Below are positions 17,277 to 27,152 of a DNA stretch of 45,573 nucleotides, piece by piece; the stretch's first letter is position 1, and the number at the start of each line of letters is the position of its first letter. Under the pieces are notes generated by a model. That model made no database searches. It was not told the DNA's origin and saw only the letters and a list, made by a program, of their open reading frames with translations. The translations under genes and the position numbers were made by a program. Source of the stretch: Paramuribaculum sp. (GTDB taxonomy: Bacteria > Bacteroidota > Bacteroidia > Bacteroidales > Muribaculaceae); contig JAIDTT010000015.1 of the NCBI GenBank assembly GCA_029060545.1, positions 1-45,573 on the forward strand, read 5' to 3'.

Positions 17277-20200
17277 ATGCTCAGTATCTATAAGGCATCG
17301 GCCGGATCGGGCAAGACGTTCACACTCGCCTATCAGTACATCAAGCTCCTGCTCGCCCGCAAGGATGAGAAGGGGTGCTGGCATCTCGATAAGGGCAGAC
17401 GCGGCCGTCACCGCAATATTCTCGCCGTAACCTTTACCAATAAGGCTACTGACGAGATGAAAAGCCGAATAATCCACGAGCTGGCTCTGCTTGCCGGACG
17501 TGTGGAGGGGTGGACCGATGATGTGCCATACCGCGCGATGCTAATTTCCGAGCTCGGATGCTCGGATTCCGAATTGCGTAAGGCTGCCGATGCGGCGCTG
17601 CATAATCTTCTCTTCGACTTCCAATATTTTCAGGTCAGTACCATCGACTCCTTCTTTCAGACCATACTCCGCACATTCGCCCGCGAAGTGGATCTGCCGG
17701 GCGACTATGAGATAGATCTGAACAATGAGATGACGATACGTCAGGCGGTCAACGATATGTTTGCCTCGCTCGCCGAGCGCTCCGATAGTGATACGCGTCT
17801 GCTTATCAGTTGGATCACAGCGTATATGAGGGAGCGTATAAGGGCAGGGGAGTCGGCCGCGATCTTCAACAGGCAGTCGCAGGGCAATTCGCGTATTGTA
17901 GGCTTCTTCAGCAGTCTGCTCAACGAATCGCTTGCCGACAAGCTCGATGAGATGCGCGCCTACTTCGTGGACATGACCCGTATACGTAGTTTTGCCGCTG
18001 CGCTCAATGCATCGGAGGAGCGTATACTCGATGGGGTGAAGGAGGCTGGTCGCCGGGTGCTCGATCTGGTAGAGGCCCGCGGATACACGGCGCCCAACAA
18101 GCTGCGCCTCGACAGCAATGCCTATAAGGCTCTCAGCCGTATGGCCGAGACGGGACAGTCGTCGAGCACCATCCCGCCGAAGGTGTTTGCCGGCGATAAG
18201 TCGCCCTATATCGGTGCTCTTGCCAAGTATCTGGAGCAAAATCCCGACGTTGAGCTCGAGGGCGCTGTGATGGAAGCGTGCCGGCGCGATGTGGAATCCC
18301 GCCCGGCGCTTGAAGCTATCGACCTCACGCGCTCCAATCTTTTCCATCTCGGTCTCTTCGGCCGTATGCTCACTCAGATAGAGGATCTGCGTACCGATGC
18401 CAACACGATGCTCCTGTCTGATACCACGAGCCTGCTGCGCGGTATCATTTCCGACGATGAAGCACCATTTGTCTATGAGCGCGTAGGTGTGCGCATCAAG
18501 CATTTCCTTATCGATGAATTTCAGGACACATCACGAATGCAATGGGAGAATCTGCGTCCGCTGCTTGCCGAAGGTATATCCAAGGGTGCCGACTCGCTCA
18601 TAATCGGCGACGTGAAGCAATCGATCTACCGCTGGCGCTATTCCGATCCTTCGCTGCTCAATACCGAAGTGGCCGAGACGTTTGCCTCGCGCTCGCAGAC
18701 ACTCGGCAGCGAACCGGGCCAGAATACCAACTACCGCAGTTCGGCCACGGTGGTCAATTTCAACAACGAGCTTTTCCAACTGATGTCGTCGGCTCTCGGA
18801 TTTGACCGTGAGTATGCCAACGTAGTGCAGCAGATCCACCGAATAGATCAGCCAGGCTACATTGATCTGCTCCGGTTACCCAAGGATCTTGATTCCGATG
18901 AGCGCTCCGAAATAGCTCTCGCCAATATGATGCAGGGTATAGTGCGACAGATCGGTTCCGGTCGCCGTCCGTGCGACATAGCCATACTTACCTATACCCA
19001 CAGCGAGGGAGCGGAAGCGATCCGATATATAATGCAGCACAGCGCGGAGCATCCCGAACTGAAAGACGTCACCGTGATATCCGACGATGCCATGCTGCTC
19101 GGTGAGTCCACTGTGGCGAAGATGATTGTCAACATCATGCGCTTCGTGTATCTGGCTGCCGAGACGGTAGCCGATCCCGAAAGTCCGAAGCCCCGGAAGA
19201 GTCAGCGCCGCCTGATCCGTCAGCTTACCTATCGCTATCATCACTACCTCACCTCGGGTGGACTATCGCCCGAAGAGGCTCTGCGTCAGGCTCTGCACAA
19301 TGCTTCCGATCCGGGACTCGACTATGCCGAGCTCGCTTCGATGACTTCGCTTGATACTTTCAATCTCCAGTCGCTTGTTGAGCAGATTATCGAGCGATAT
19401 ATAATCCCGTTTGAAGAGGGTCATCTTGCTAAAGAGCAGAATCTGTATATAAGCGCGTTTGTGGATGCTGTGGCCGACTTCTGCGCCGTAGGCACACCCG
19501 ATCTTCGCTCATTTCTGCAGTGGTGGGACACTACCGGCTATAGGTCGGAGGTGAGCGCTCCCGCACAGGACAATGCCATAAGGGTGATGACCATCCATAA
19601 ATCGAAAGGTCTGGAATTCCCTTGTGTCCATATCCCCTTCTTCCGCCGTCCGTTGGTAAAGTTCAAGAATCCTGAGTGGTTTCCGACCGGCGGTCGTTTC
19701 CTCGATATCGACCCTGCGGTGGTGCCCCCGCTCATACCGGTGTGTCCACGACTTTCCATGATGGGTACTATCTTCGAACCACGCTTTAAGGCGCGTGTGG
19801 CCGAGCAGGAGATGGAATCGCTCAACTTGGCATACGTGGCTTTCACGCGTGCCGGCTCCGAACTATCGGTGTGCTTCACGGAAGGCGCCGACGGTACTAC
19901 TGAGGCTCTGCTTTCGGCCACAGTCGATACTATGGCGTGGGATGCAGTAGAGGAGGATCCGGATAATGACGGCATACGCCGCTTCGTGATAGGAATGCCT
20001 ACCGAACCGGGCGTGAGGAAGGTGAAGGCTGCCAAAGTAACTGATCCCGACGACACGATGGCCATGCCTGCCTATACTACGGAGTCGCGTGCGGAATTGT
20101 GGCGGGATCTTAAGATTGAGCGTGATCTTGACTTCTATGATCCGCGTGACCATGGTACGCTGCTACACAGCATACTCCAGCACATACAGCATCGCCGAGA

Positions 20201-20567
20201 TCTCTCGAAGGCGATACGCCGCGCAGTGTACCTCGGGCGTATTCCGGCCGATGAGGCTCCGGAGGCGGAGCGTATGCTCGCATCTCGTCTCGATGCCGTG
20301 GCTGACCGCCATTGGTTTGAGGGTTATGATTGGGTGCTCAACGAGCGTCGGATACTCCATCCCGACGGCGAAGTGTCGCGTCCGGATCGTGTGGTGTGCC
20401 TACCCGATGGTTCGGTGGCAGTGATCGACTATAAGTTTGGCGACGAGCATATCAAGGCTCATTCGCGCCAGGTGAGGTCATATATGGATATGCTTGCCGA
20501 GACGGGTCTTAAGGATATCAGAGGCTATGTCTGGTATGTGGTATCGGGGCGGATCGTGGAGGTGTGA
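17277..20567 (+). CDS. addA: UvrD-family helicase/nuclease, AddA-like
   Basis: This is a 1096-residue superfamily 1 helicase. Motif I is ASAGSGKTF (residues 7-15). VTFTNKATDEMK is motif Ia, LIDEFQDTS is motif II, GDVKQSIYRWR is motif III, MTIHKSKGLEFP is motif V and YVAFTRA is motif VI. A RecB/AddA-type nuclease signature, VIDYKFGDEH, lies near the C-terminus (about residue 1050). This fits the AddA subunit of an AddAB-type end-processing complex for recombination repair. It begins immediately after the SUI1 stop. A partner AddB is not next to it, though the pair is often adjacent in Bacteroidetes. The nuclease motif argues against a plain UvrD or PcrA. Confidence 0.88.
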   Translation: MLSIYKASAGSGKTFTLAYQYIKLLLARKDEKGCWHLDKGRRGRHRNILAVTFTNKATDEMKSRIIHELALLAGRVEGWTDDVPYRAMLISELGCSDSELRKAADAALHNLLFDFQYFQVSTIDSFFQTILRTFAREVDLPGDYEIDLNNEMTIRQAVNDMFASLAERSDSDTRLLISWITAYMRERIRAGESAAIFNRQSQGNSRIVGFFSSLLNESLADKLDEMRAYFVDMTRIRSFAAALNASEERILDGVKEAGRRVLDLVEARGYTAPNKLRLDSNAYKALSRMAETGQSSSTIPPKVFAGDKSPYIGALAKYLEQNPDVELEGAVMEACRRDVESRPALEAIDLTRSNLFHLGLFGRMLTQIEDLRTDANTMLLSDTTSLLRGIISDDEAPFVYERVGVRIKHFLIDEFQDTSRMQWENLRPLLAEGISKGADSLIIGDVKQSIYRWRYSDPSLLNTEVAETFASRSQTLGSEPGQNTNYRSSATVVNFNNELFQLMSSALGFDREYANVVQQIHRIDQPGYIDLLRLPKDLDSDERSEIALANMMQGIVRQIGSGRRPCDIAILTYTHSEGAEAIRYIMQHSAEHPELKDVTVISDDAMLLGESTVAKMIVNIMRFVYLAAETVADPESPKPRKSQRRLIRQLTYRYHHYLTSGGLSPEEALRQALHNASDPGLDYAELASMTSLDTFNLQSLVEQIIERYIIPFEEGHLAKEQNLYISAFVDAVADFCAVGTPDLRSFLQWWDTTGYRSEVSAPAQDNAIRVMTIHKSKGLEFPCVHIPFFRRPLVKFKNPEWFPTGGRFLDIDPAVVPPLIPVCPRLSMMGTIFEPRFKARVAEQEMESLNLAYVAFTRAGSELSVCFTEGADGTTEALLSATVDTMAWDAVEEDPDNDGIRRFVIGMPTEPGVRKVKAAKVTDPDDTMAMPAYTTESRAELWRDLKIERDLDFYDPRDHGTLLHSILQHIQHRRDLSKAIRRAVYLGRIPADEAPEAERMLASRLDAVADRHWFEGYDWVLNERRILHPDGEVSRPDRVVCLPDGSVAVIDYKFGDEHIKAHSRQVRSYMDMLAETGLKDIRGYVWYVVSGRIVEV

Positions 20568-20576
20568 CGGGAAGGA

Positions 20577-21002
20577 TTAGTATTTGCGCATCGTTATAGT
20601 CACGCCTCGCTCCGTTGTGACGATGAGTTGCTTCGATGTGAGCTTGTCGATGGTGTAGCTGATCACCACCTCTCCGGTATAATCCTCCGTACCTTCGGGC
20701 AGAGTGATACCCCAATGATTGAGGTATCTTGTAGATGCTTTGGGAAACTGCAGCGTGAAATCAGTCTCGTTGTAGGTGAGATTGCCGTTCAGGTAGCCGT
20801 TGCCGTTCTGCCGGAGCATTACCACATGGCGGTTGAAGCAATAGTAATAGTCGTGGTTCGATTCCTCGACTGTGCCGTCGGGATATTCGAGGGTGAGTAT
20901 CTGCCACATCCCGGAGAAGTCGCCGTGGAGCGGGAGTTTGCGGCACGATGATGTGCCGAGCAGTATGATTATTGCAGTGAGTATGGGGAGTATCTTTTTC
21001 AT
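20577..21002 (-). CDS. Lipocalin-like lipoprotein
   Basis: This 141-residue protein starts with a lipoprotein signal (MKKILPIL, lipobox GTSSC). The mature part opens GDFSGMWQILTLEYPDG, the pattern of the lipocalin-like domains common in Bacteroidetes, and then alternates short beta strands. I chose the Met at 21002 over an upstream Met at 21014 because the latter overlaps the preceding gene and weakens the signal peptide. It follows the Wzi-family gene closely, so the two envelope proteins are likely co-expressed. A ligand cannot be named. Its end is nine bases from the convergent helicase gene. Confidence 0.8.
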   Translation of the reverse strand: MKKILPILTAIIILLGTSSCRKLPLHGDFSGMWQILTLEYPDGTVEESNHDYYYCFNRHVVMLRQNGNGYLNGNLTYNETDFTLQFPKASTRYLNHWGITLPEGTEDYTGEVVISYTIDKLTSKQLIVTTERGVTITMRKY

Positions 21003-21004
21003 AA

Positions 21005-22564
21005 TCAGAACCATCCGGTTTTACAAATAGTGAGTTGGGCACCGAAGCTGCCACCGAGCAGATTACCGCCGTCGGCACCCAGGCCAAGGCAGGCGGCCCA
21101 GCCCTTGAACTTCGCAGGACTGTAGGTGAGTTCAAGCAGGCCGTTGAAGTTGTGCATCACGTTGCGAGTCGGGTAAGAATATGAGCCCCAGCTTCTTGTG
21201 TAGGTGAGCAGCACGCGGTAGTCAAGGTCTCTGTGAGGCTTACCACGTAGTCCGAGGTGATGTCCCTTGATGCGGTTGTGGCGGAAATACAGCGATCCGT
21301 CGGTATTGTAGATGGGAGATATGAGCAGGGGATTGCCTATGCCCATGCCCCATTGCTGCCAGTTGGCATAAAACACATTATTATAATAGTCGTCGGCGCC
21401 GCTTACCTGCTCCGGAATCTCGGGGGTGTAGTCCCAATATACGGCTCCCGACTGGTCGCGTGTGTTGATGTATTCATACACTACCGAACTTACGAAGGGA
21501 TTGGAGGGCAGATTGAATTGTACGCCGAGGAGCATGTCCTTCCACACATGGTCGAAGAGCATCATCGAGTGATCGTCGAAATAGTGCTCGTAATACAGTC
21601 GCGCACTCCACTCGGAATTGGGCACCCATGCCAGAGCCGCCGTCCATTGCCCCAATTGATTGCCGAGGATATTGGTGATCTCGCCTGCGTGGTTCGGATC
21701 GTTGGGGTTACCGCCGCTCATCGGCACGATGACTTTGAGCCAGTCCTTCCATCCGGACGGATATTTCACGGCATAATATTCCTGCTTGGCCTTGTTCCAG
21801 AACATTGTGGTGCCGCCAAACTGGCACCCCATCTCTATGCCTCCCTCGAAAAGCAGTGGAAAACGCTCGGAGTTACCTCCGCGCAGGAAGAGGCCTTTGG
21901 AGTGGAACAGTTCGTGCTGAGTATACTTATTGTGGGTCGGACGGGCGTAATTGCGAGCCCATCGCGAGTCGGTGAAGCAGCCGAATGAGAAGTAGCCTTT
22001 TACGGCCAGCCATTTGTTGGTATAAGGGACCCATTCCCACTTTGGCATTTCGAGGCGGACCTGCGGTATGGGGCGTGCGTTGGGCGAAAACACCATATCA
22101 CCCGACGAAAGAGCCGGATCCACCACTCCGCTTACCCACTGCTTGGCACCGGCCATGAGGCTGAGCGAGCGGTAGCGTACCTCGCCGTAGAGTTGCTGTA
22201 TCACGAATTTTGAGGTGTAGCCTACCGCACCGGCAAGATCTACACCGAATCCCCACGAAAAGCGGGTATCGGTGTCCATGTGGCGTATCACGCCACCGCG
22301 GATATAGCCGTTCTCTTTCTTGATCGACGACAGACCGAAGCGGTTGGCGGCAAGCCAGAAGGGATTATGTGCGCCGGTAGCGACACCAGCCTGCACAAGA
22401 CCGAAATATTGATAATGCGGTTTGTCGGTCGCGGCATATTCGGTTACGCTGTCGGACGTAAGCTCAATGCTTTCCTCTACCACTACGAGAGTGGAATCGG
22501 CCGTTTGAGCTGCTGCCGGCAATAGGGCGCCGAATAGCGCTATAGCGGTGATGAATTTGTTCAT
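21005..22564 (-). CDS. Wzi-family capsule assembly / outer-membrane beta-barrel protein
   Basis: This is a 519-residue exported protein with a signal peptide ending near AAAQ (about residue 20). The body is rich in alternating aromatic/polar strands, with blocks such as GVATGAHNPFWLAANRFG, LYGEVRYRSLSLMAGAKQW and SGDMVFSPNARPIPQVRLE that match the Wzi-like outer-membrane barrels annotated in Bacteroidetes. Wzi anchors capsule polysaccharide in enterobacteria; that role is only assumed here, and no capsule genes are nearby. It follows fmt by one base and precedes the lipocalin-like lipoprotein, so all three are on one transcript. Confidence 0.85.
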   Translation of the reverse strand: MNKFITAIALFGALLPAAAQTADSTLVVVEESIELTSDSVTEYAATDKPHYQYFGLVQAGVATGAHNPFWLAANRFGLSSIKKENGYIRGGVIRHMDTDTRFSWGFGVDLAGAVGYTSKFVIQQLYGEVRYRSLSLMAGAKQWVSGVVDPALSSGDMVFSPNARPIPQVRLEMPKWEWVPYTNKWLAVKGYFSFGCFTDSRWARNYARPTHNKYTQHELFHSKGLFLRGGNSERFPLLFEGGIEMGCQFGGTTMFWNKAKQEYYAVKYPSGWKDWLKVIVPMSGGNPNDPNHAGEITNILGNQLGQWTAALAWVPNSEWSARLYYEHYFDDHSMMLFDHVWKDMLLGVQFNLPSNPFVSSVVYEYINTRDQSGAVYWDYTPEIPEQVSGADDYYNNVFYANWQQWGMGIGNPLLISPIYNTDGSLYFRHNRIKGHHLGLRGKPHRDLDYRVLLTYTRSWGSYSYPTRNVMHNFNGLLELTYSPAKFKGWAACLGLGADGGNLLGGSFGAQLTICKTGWF

Positions 22565-22565
22565 A

Positions 22566-23525
22566 TCAATAGAGTTGCATTTCGTTGAACCGGCATCCGC
22601 GGAGGAAGTCGGCGGTAGGCATACGGCGTTTGCCGGGAGCCTGCAAGCTTAGTATTTCAAGTTGATGATCAGCGCAGTCAACGTATAGGCACCCGTTGAT
22701 AATACGCACACGACCCGGTTCGGTGGCCGGCTTGTCGGTGAGTGCCGATGCGAATAACTTGAGTGTGCCAGCTTCGACACCGTCGGCTCGCAACAGGCTC
22801 CATGCTGCCGGAGCAGGCGATAGTCCGCGTATCAGATTGCGAATATCCGCGGCGGGGTGGTTCCAGTCGATGTGGCAGGTGTCCTTGAATATCTTCGGAG
22901 CGGGAGTTGGCTGCTCGTTGCCTGAAAGTTCCGACTGGGGCGTAGCAGTAAGGTTGCCGGCGAGAATACGGTCGACGGTCGATACTGTAAGCTGTGCGCC
23001 AAGAGCCATCATGCGGTCGTGTACCGAGCCGGCATCTTCGTCGTCAGCGATGGGCATACGGCAGCGGTCGATCACGTCGCCGGTATCGATCTCGTGCTTG
23101 AGGAAGAAGGTAGTCACACCGGTTTCACGATCTCCGTTGATCACCGCCCAGTTGATGGGTGCTGCACCGCGGTAGCGCGGCAGTAGCGATCCGTGGAGAT
23201 TGAATGTGCCGAGGCGAGGCATCTGCCATACGGCCTCCGGGAGCATACGGAATGCTATGACTATAAAGAGATCGGCTTCTATCGCGCGCAACTCGGAGAG
23301 GAATGTCTCATCCTTAAGTCGCTCCGGCTGAAGCACCGGTAGCCCGACTTCGAGGGCATAGCGCTTCACGTCGGATTGACTCAGATGCTTTCCGCGCCCT
23401 GCAGGCTTATCGGGCATTGTCACTACAGCAGCCACATTATAGCCTCCTTCTATGAGTGCGCTAAGAGAGGCTACTGCAAATTCGGGAGTACCGAAAAAGA
23501 CTATTTTGAGATCTTTCTTATCCAT
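22566..23525 (-). CDS. fmt: Methionyl-tRNA formyltransferase
   Basis: This 319-residue cytosolic enzyme adds a formyl group from 10-formyl-THF to initiator Met-tRNA. Visible motifs are VFFGTPEFAV at the N-terminus, MPDKPAGRGKHL, the catalytic NLHGSLLPRYRGAAPI block, and the C-terminal barrel beginning near PKIFKDTCHIDW. I chose the Met at 23525 (MDKKDLKIVFFGTPEF). The frame is open 40 codons upstream but that stretch overlaps the divergent GH92 start and does not look like protein. The length is normal for the family. Fmt is first in an operon with two envelope genes. Confidence 0.96.
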   Translation of the reverse strand: MDKKDLKIVFFGTPEFAVASLSALIEGGYNVAAVVTMPDKPAGRGKHLSQSDVKRYALEVGLPVLQPERLKDETFLSELRAIEADLFIVIAFRMLPEAVWQMPRLGTFNLHGSLLPRYRGAAPINWAVINGDRETGVTTFFLKHEIDTGDVIDRCRMPIADDEDAGSVHDRMMALGAQLTVSTVDRILAGNLTATPQSELSGNEQPTPAPKIFKDTCHIDWNHPAADIRNLIRGLSPAPAAWSLLRADGVEAGTLKLFASALTDKPATEPGRVRIINGCLYVDCADHQLEILSLQAPGKRRMPTADFLRGCRFNEMQLY

Positions 23526-23573
23526 AATTAACGCAAAATTAATAGTTTTTTCCCAATTAGAGCCATAAGCATC

Positions 23574-23603
23574 TTGCCGTATCGGCGGAAGATTGTAATT
23601 TTG
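23574..23603 (+). promoter_or_regulatory. Predicted promoter of the GH92-queF-queC operon
   Basis: TTG at 23574-23576 and TAATTTTG at 23596-23603 are 19 bases apart on the plus strand. The GH92 ATG follows 32 bases after the -7 box. A minus-strand TAATTTTG (23541-23534) close to fmt may be the fmt -7 box, but no clear -33 element goes with it. Confidence 0.6.
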
Positions 23604-23635
23604 CAGTATTACACAACGAAGAATATCTCCGTAAT

Positions 23636-25960
23636 ATGAAATCAATCGTCTTAAATCTCTGTATTTGCAGCGCTTTGTGCGCTTCTGCCGCCGTAGAGCC
23701 CGTGGACTACGTCAATACTCTGGTAGGCACTCAGTCGAAATACGAACTATCGACAGGTAATACCGTGCCGATCGTCACTATGCCCTGGGGCATGAACGGC
23801 TGGATTCCCCAGACCGGAAAGATGGGCGACGGATGGTCATATACCTATGATGCTGACAAGATCGTGGGCTTTAAGCAGACTCACCGCCCCTCGCCGTGGA
23901 TCAACGACTACGGCCAGTTTTCACTGATGCCTGTCACCGGCACTCCCGTATTCGATGAGTCGCAGCGAGCAAGCTGGTTCTCTCATAAGGCAGAGAAGGC
24001 TACCCCTTACTATTATAGTGTATATCTGGCAGATCACGATATCACAACCGAATTCGCTACCACCGAGCGCGCTGTGGCGTTCCGCTTCACTTTCCCCGAC
24101 GCAGACCTATCCACCGTTGTGATTGATGGGTTCAATGATGGCTCATCGGTGACTGTCGACCCGGCAGCATGCCGTATCACCGGTTATACTACAAAGAATT
24201 CTGGCGGTGTGCCCGACAATTTCAAGAACTACTTCGTGATCGAGTTCGACACACCCTTTACCTATACCGCTTCTGTGCTCGATAGTGTGATCTCCACAGA
24301 GTCGCTCTCGGCTACCGGTAACCACGCCGGTGCAATCGTGGGCTTCCCCACAAAGCGTGGCCAGCAGGTCAACGCCCGCGTGGCTTCCTCCTTCATCAGC
24401 CCCGAGCAGGCACTCCAGAATCTTAAGGAACTGGGTGACGGTAATTTCGACCGCGTGTGCGCCGAAGGCCGTACCCGCTGGAACAAGGTACTTTCCGTAG
24501 TCGAGATCGAGCAGGATGCATCCGACGCCTTCCAGCTCGACCGCCTGCGCACATTCTACTCCAATCTCTACCACGCACTACTTTTCCCCCACGCCTTTTA
24601 TGAGGTGACTGCAGCCGGAGATATTATGCACTATAGCCCCTACAATGGCGAAGTGCTTCCCGGATATATGTTTACCGATACCGGTTTCTGGGATACTTTC
24701 CGCGCCCTCTTCCCGCTTGTCAACCTCTTCTATCCCGACGAAAGTGTTAAGATTCAGGATGGTCTTGTCAACGCCTATCTTGAGAGCGGTTTTCTGCCCG
24801 AATGGGCCAGCCCCGGTCACCGCGGCTGCATGGTAGGCAACAACAGTGCCTCCGTGGTGGCCGATGCCTATATCAACGGTATTCGTGGCTACGATTACGA
24901 GAAGTTGTGGGAAGCAGTCACCTCCGGTGCACACAAGGTACATCCCACCGTGAACTCCACCGGGCGCCTTGGCCATGAATATTACGACCGTCTCGGCTAC
25001 GTCCCCTACAATGTAGGTATCAACGAAAGCGCTGCGCGCACTCTCGAATATGCCTACGACGACTGGTGTATCTATCAGTTCGGTAAGGCTCTCGGCAAGT
25101 CGACCAAAGAGCTTGCTCCCTATGCTCAGGCTGCCATGAACTATCAGAAGCTCTTCGATAAGGAACACAATCTGATGCGCGGCCGCAACGAGGACGGCAC
25201 TTTCCAGTCGCCATTCAATCCGCTCAAGTGGGGCGACGCCTTCACCGAAGGAAACTCGTGGCACTACACATGGTCGGTATTCCACGACCCGCAGGGCCTG
25301 ATCAATCTTATGGGTGGCGAAGAGCAGTTCAACACGATGCTCGACTCCGTGTTCAAACTTCCGCCTGTATTTGACGACAGCTATTATGGCTTCCCCATCC
25401 ACGAGATCCGCGAGATGCAGATAATGAATATGGGCAACTATGCTCACGGCAATCAGCCCATACAGCACATGATCTACCTCTATAACTACTCGGGCGAGCC
25501 TTGGAAGACCCAGTATTGGGCACGCGAGGTGATGAACCGCATGTACACTCCCAATCCCGACGGCTACTGCGGTGATGAGGACAATGGCCAGACTTCGGCA
25601 TGGTACGTATTCTCCGCGCTCGGCTTCTATCCGGTAGCTCCTGCTTCCGGTGAGTTCGTGCTCGGCGCACCTCTGTTCAAGAAAGCTACGGTACATCTGT
25701 CCAATGGCCACGATATCACTATCGACGCTCCCGCCAACTCTGATGCCAACCGCTACGTGGATGCGCTGGAGCTCAACGGCAAGCCCTACGACAAGACTTA
25801 CATCACATATCAGACACTCTTCGACGGCGCTACACTCGACTATACGATGAGCGACAAGCCCAACACTGTGCGCGCTACCTCGGTAGAGTCCCGTCCCTAT
25901 TCCTTCTCCACCTCGGCCGACGCGCCTAAGGTGAAGACCAAGAAATCCAAAAAGAAATGA
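23636..25960 (+). CDS. GH92 family alpha-mannosidase
   Basis: This 774-residue exported enzyme has a signal peptide (about residues 1-20). The GH92 N-terminal sandwich opens [18 protein letters not shown] and contains [14 protein letters not shown]. The catalytic (alpha/alpha)6 domain has [35 protein letters not shown] and the hallmark [23 protein letters not shown]92 enzymes are calcium-dependent exo-alpha-mannosidases acting mostly on alpha-1,2 and related linkages of N-glycans or yeast mannan. Linkage preference cannot be read with confidence. The protein ends in a Lys-rich tail ([10 protein letters not shown]). Its stop overlaps the queF start by four bases, which is an unusual partner for a glycan hydrolase. 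Confidence 0.95.
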   Translation: MKSIVLNLCICSALCASAAVEPVDYVNTLVGTQSKYELSTGNTVPIVTMPWGMNGWIPQTGKMGDGWSYTYDADKIVGFKQTHRPSPWINDYGQFSLMPVTGTPVFDESQRASWFSHKAEKATPYYYSVYLADHDITTEFATTERAVAFRFTFPDADLSTVVIDGFNDGSSVTVDPAACRITGYTTKNSGGVPDNFKNYFVIEFDTPFTYTASVLDSVISTESLSATGNHAGAIVGFPTKRGQQVNARVASSFISPEQALQNLKELGDGNFDRVCAEGRTRWNKVLSVVEIEQDASDAFQLDRLRTFYSNLYHALLFPHAFYEVTAAGDIMHYSPYNGEVLPGYMFTDTGFWDTFRALFPLVNLFYPDESVKIQDGLVNAYLESGFLPEWASPGHRGCMVGNNSASVVADAYINGIRGYDYEKLWEAVTSGAHKVHPTVNSTGRLGHEYYDRLGYVPYNVGINESAARTLEYAYDDWCIYQFGKALGKSTKELAPYAQAAMNYQKLFDKEHNLMRGRNEDGTFQSPFNPLKWGDAFTEGNSWHYTWSVFHDPQGLINLMGGEEQFNTMLDSVFKLPPVFDDSYYGFPIHEIREMQIMNMGNYAHGNQPIQHMIYLYNYSGEPWKTQYWAREVMNRMYTPNPDGYCGDEDNGQTSAWYVFSALGFYPVAPASGEFVLGAPLFKKATVHLSNGHDITIDAPANSDANRYVDALELNGKPYDKTYITYQTLFDGATLDYTMSDKPNTVRATSVESRPYSFSTSADAPKVKTKKSKKK

Positions 25961-26424
25961 CCGACCGCTCCAACGATAATAATCTCACGCTGCTCGGCAA
26001 CGGACATACCGACTACCCGTCGCAGTACGATCCGGCGATACTCGAAACATTCGACAACCGGCACCCCGACAACGAATATCTCGTCACCTTCAACTGCCCC
26101 GAGTTTACCTCGTTGTGTCCCATCACCGGTCAACCCGACTTCGCACGCATCATCATCAATTATATCCCGAGGCAGAAGATGGTGGAGAGTAAGAGCCTCA
26201 AACTCTATCTCTTCAGCTTCCGCAACCACGGCGACTTTCATGAGGACTGCGTCAATACCATTATGAAAGACCTCGTGAGACTGATGGATCCGAAGTATCT
26301 TGAAGTGATAGGTCTCTTCACTCCTCGTGGAGGTATAGCGATCTATCCCTTCGCCAACTATGGTGACGCCGACCATCAGGATATGGTGCGCAGTCGCTTG
26401 CTCGCATCGTTCCGCAACGACTAA
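25957..26424 (+). CDS. queF: NADPH-dependent 7-cyano-7-deazaguanine reductase
   Basis: This is a 155-residue, single-domain QueF of the T-fold family, reducing preQ0 to preQ1 in queuosine synthesis. The catalytic cysteine is Cys54 in [10 protein letters not shown], with Asp61 as proton donor. The QueF signature [20 protein letters not shown] follows, containing the NADPH-binding part. The length matches the short unimodular type. It overlaps the GH92 stop by four bases (ATGA) and precedes queC by four bases. The other pathway genes, queD and queE, are not in this window. Confidence 0.96.
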   Translation: MTDRSNDNNLTLLGNGHTDYPSQYDPAILETFDNRHPDNEYLVTFNCPEFTSLCPITGQPDFARIIINYIPRQKMVESKSLKLYLFSFRNHGDFHEDCVNTIMKDLVRLMDPKYLEVIGLFTPRGGIAIYPFANYGDADHQDMVRSRLLASFRND

Positions 26425-26428
26425 GTAT

Positions 26429-27076
26429 ATGGAAGAGAAAGATTCACTCCTGGTGCTATCGGGCGGAATGGATTCCACTACGATGCTTCATGAATATCAG
26501 TCGCGCATAGCCCTTTGCGTCAACTTCAGCTACGGAGCCAACCAGAACGAACGCGAAGCTGCCTGCGCCCGTGCCAACTGTCTGCGCCTCGGGATACCGC
26601 TCGTGGAGATCGACCTCGCCTTTATGGGTAAGTATTTTCGAAGCTCCCTACTCGAAGGTGCCGATGCCATACCCGAGGCCGAGTACGCCCCCGAGAATCT
26701 TGCATCTACCGTTGTGCCGTTCCGTAATGGCATCATGCTCTCCGTAGCAGCCGGTCTGGCTGAGAGTCGCGGTCTGCGCCGTGTGATGATCGCCAACCAT
26801 GGTGGCGACCATGAGATCTATCCCGATTGCCGTCCAGCCTTCATTGACTCCATGGGGCGCGCTATCGCCGACGGCTCAGGTTCGCTCGTCGAACTCTACG
26901 CGCCATACACACACCTCACCAAAAACGATATTGCGCGACGTGGAGCCGCACACGGAGTAGACTATTCGCTCACATACTCGTGCTATAAAGGCGGAGCTAC
27001 CCATTGCGGCCGCTGCGCAACTTGCATAGAGCGCCGACAGGCTCTTATAGCCGCCGGTCTCACACCCGATTGTTGA
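26429..27076 (+). CDS. queC: 7-cyano-7-deazaguanine synthase
   Basis: This is a 215-residue PP-loop ATPase converting carboxy-deazaguanine to preQ0. The PP-loop is LSGGMDSTT near the N-terminus. ANHGGDHEIYPDCRPAF is the family's internal signature. The zinc-binding cysteines are in SCYKGGATHCGRCATC near the C-terminus. I chose the ATG at 26429, four bases after queF; an upstream Met at 26360 would overlap queF by 65 bases and adds unrelated residues. Together with queF it supplies two consecutive late steps leading to preQ1. Confidence 0.95.
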   Translation: MEEKDSLLVLSGGMDSTTMLHEYQSRIALCVNFSYGANQNEREAACARANCLRLGIPLVEIDLAFMGKYFRSSLLEGADAIPEAEYAPENLASTVVPFRNGIMLSVAAGLAESRGLRRVMIANHGGDHEIYPDCRPAFIDSMGRAIADGSGSLVELYAPYTHLTKNDIARRGAAHGVDYSLTYSCYKGGATHCGRCATCIERRQALIAAGLTPDC

Positions 27077-27097
27077 CAATAATACGGATAAGACAAT

Positions 27098-27133
27098 AGT
27101 CAGCCCCGCCTTCGTCTGAAAGCGGGGCTGACT
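27098..27133. terminator. Terminator hairpin between queC and rubrerythrin genes
   Basis: A perfect 12-base-pair stem (27098-27109 with 27122-27133, agtcagccccgc pairing) surrounds a 12-base loop. It lies between two convergent genes. The plus side is followed by tttgt, so it can end the queC transcript and probably the rubrerythrin transcript too. Confidence 0.8.
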
Positions 27134-27152
27134 TTGTAAGTTCTTAGTATGA

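Noticed and set aside
24578-25711. A 377-codon open frame on the minus strand
   Set aside because: It is antisense to the GH92 gene and has no motif; the GH92 hallmark residues are on the plus strand.
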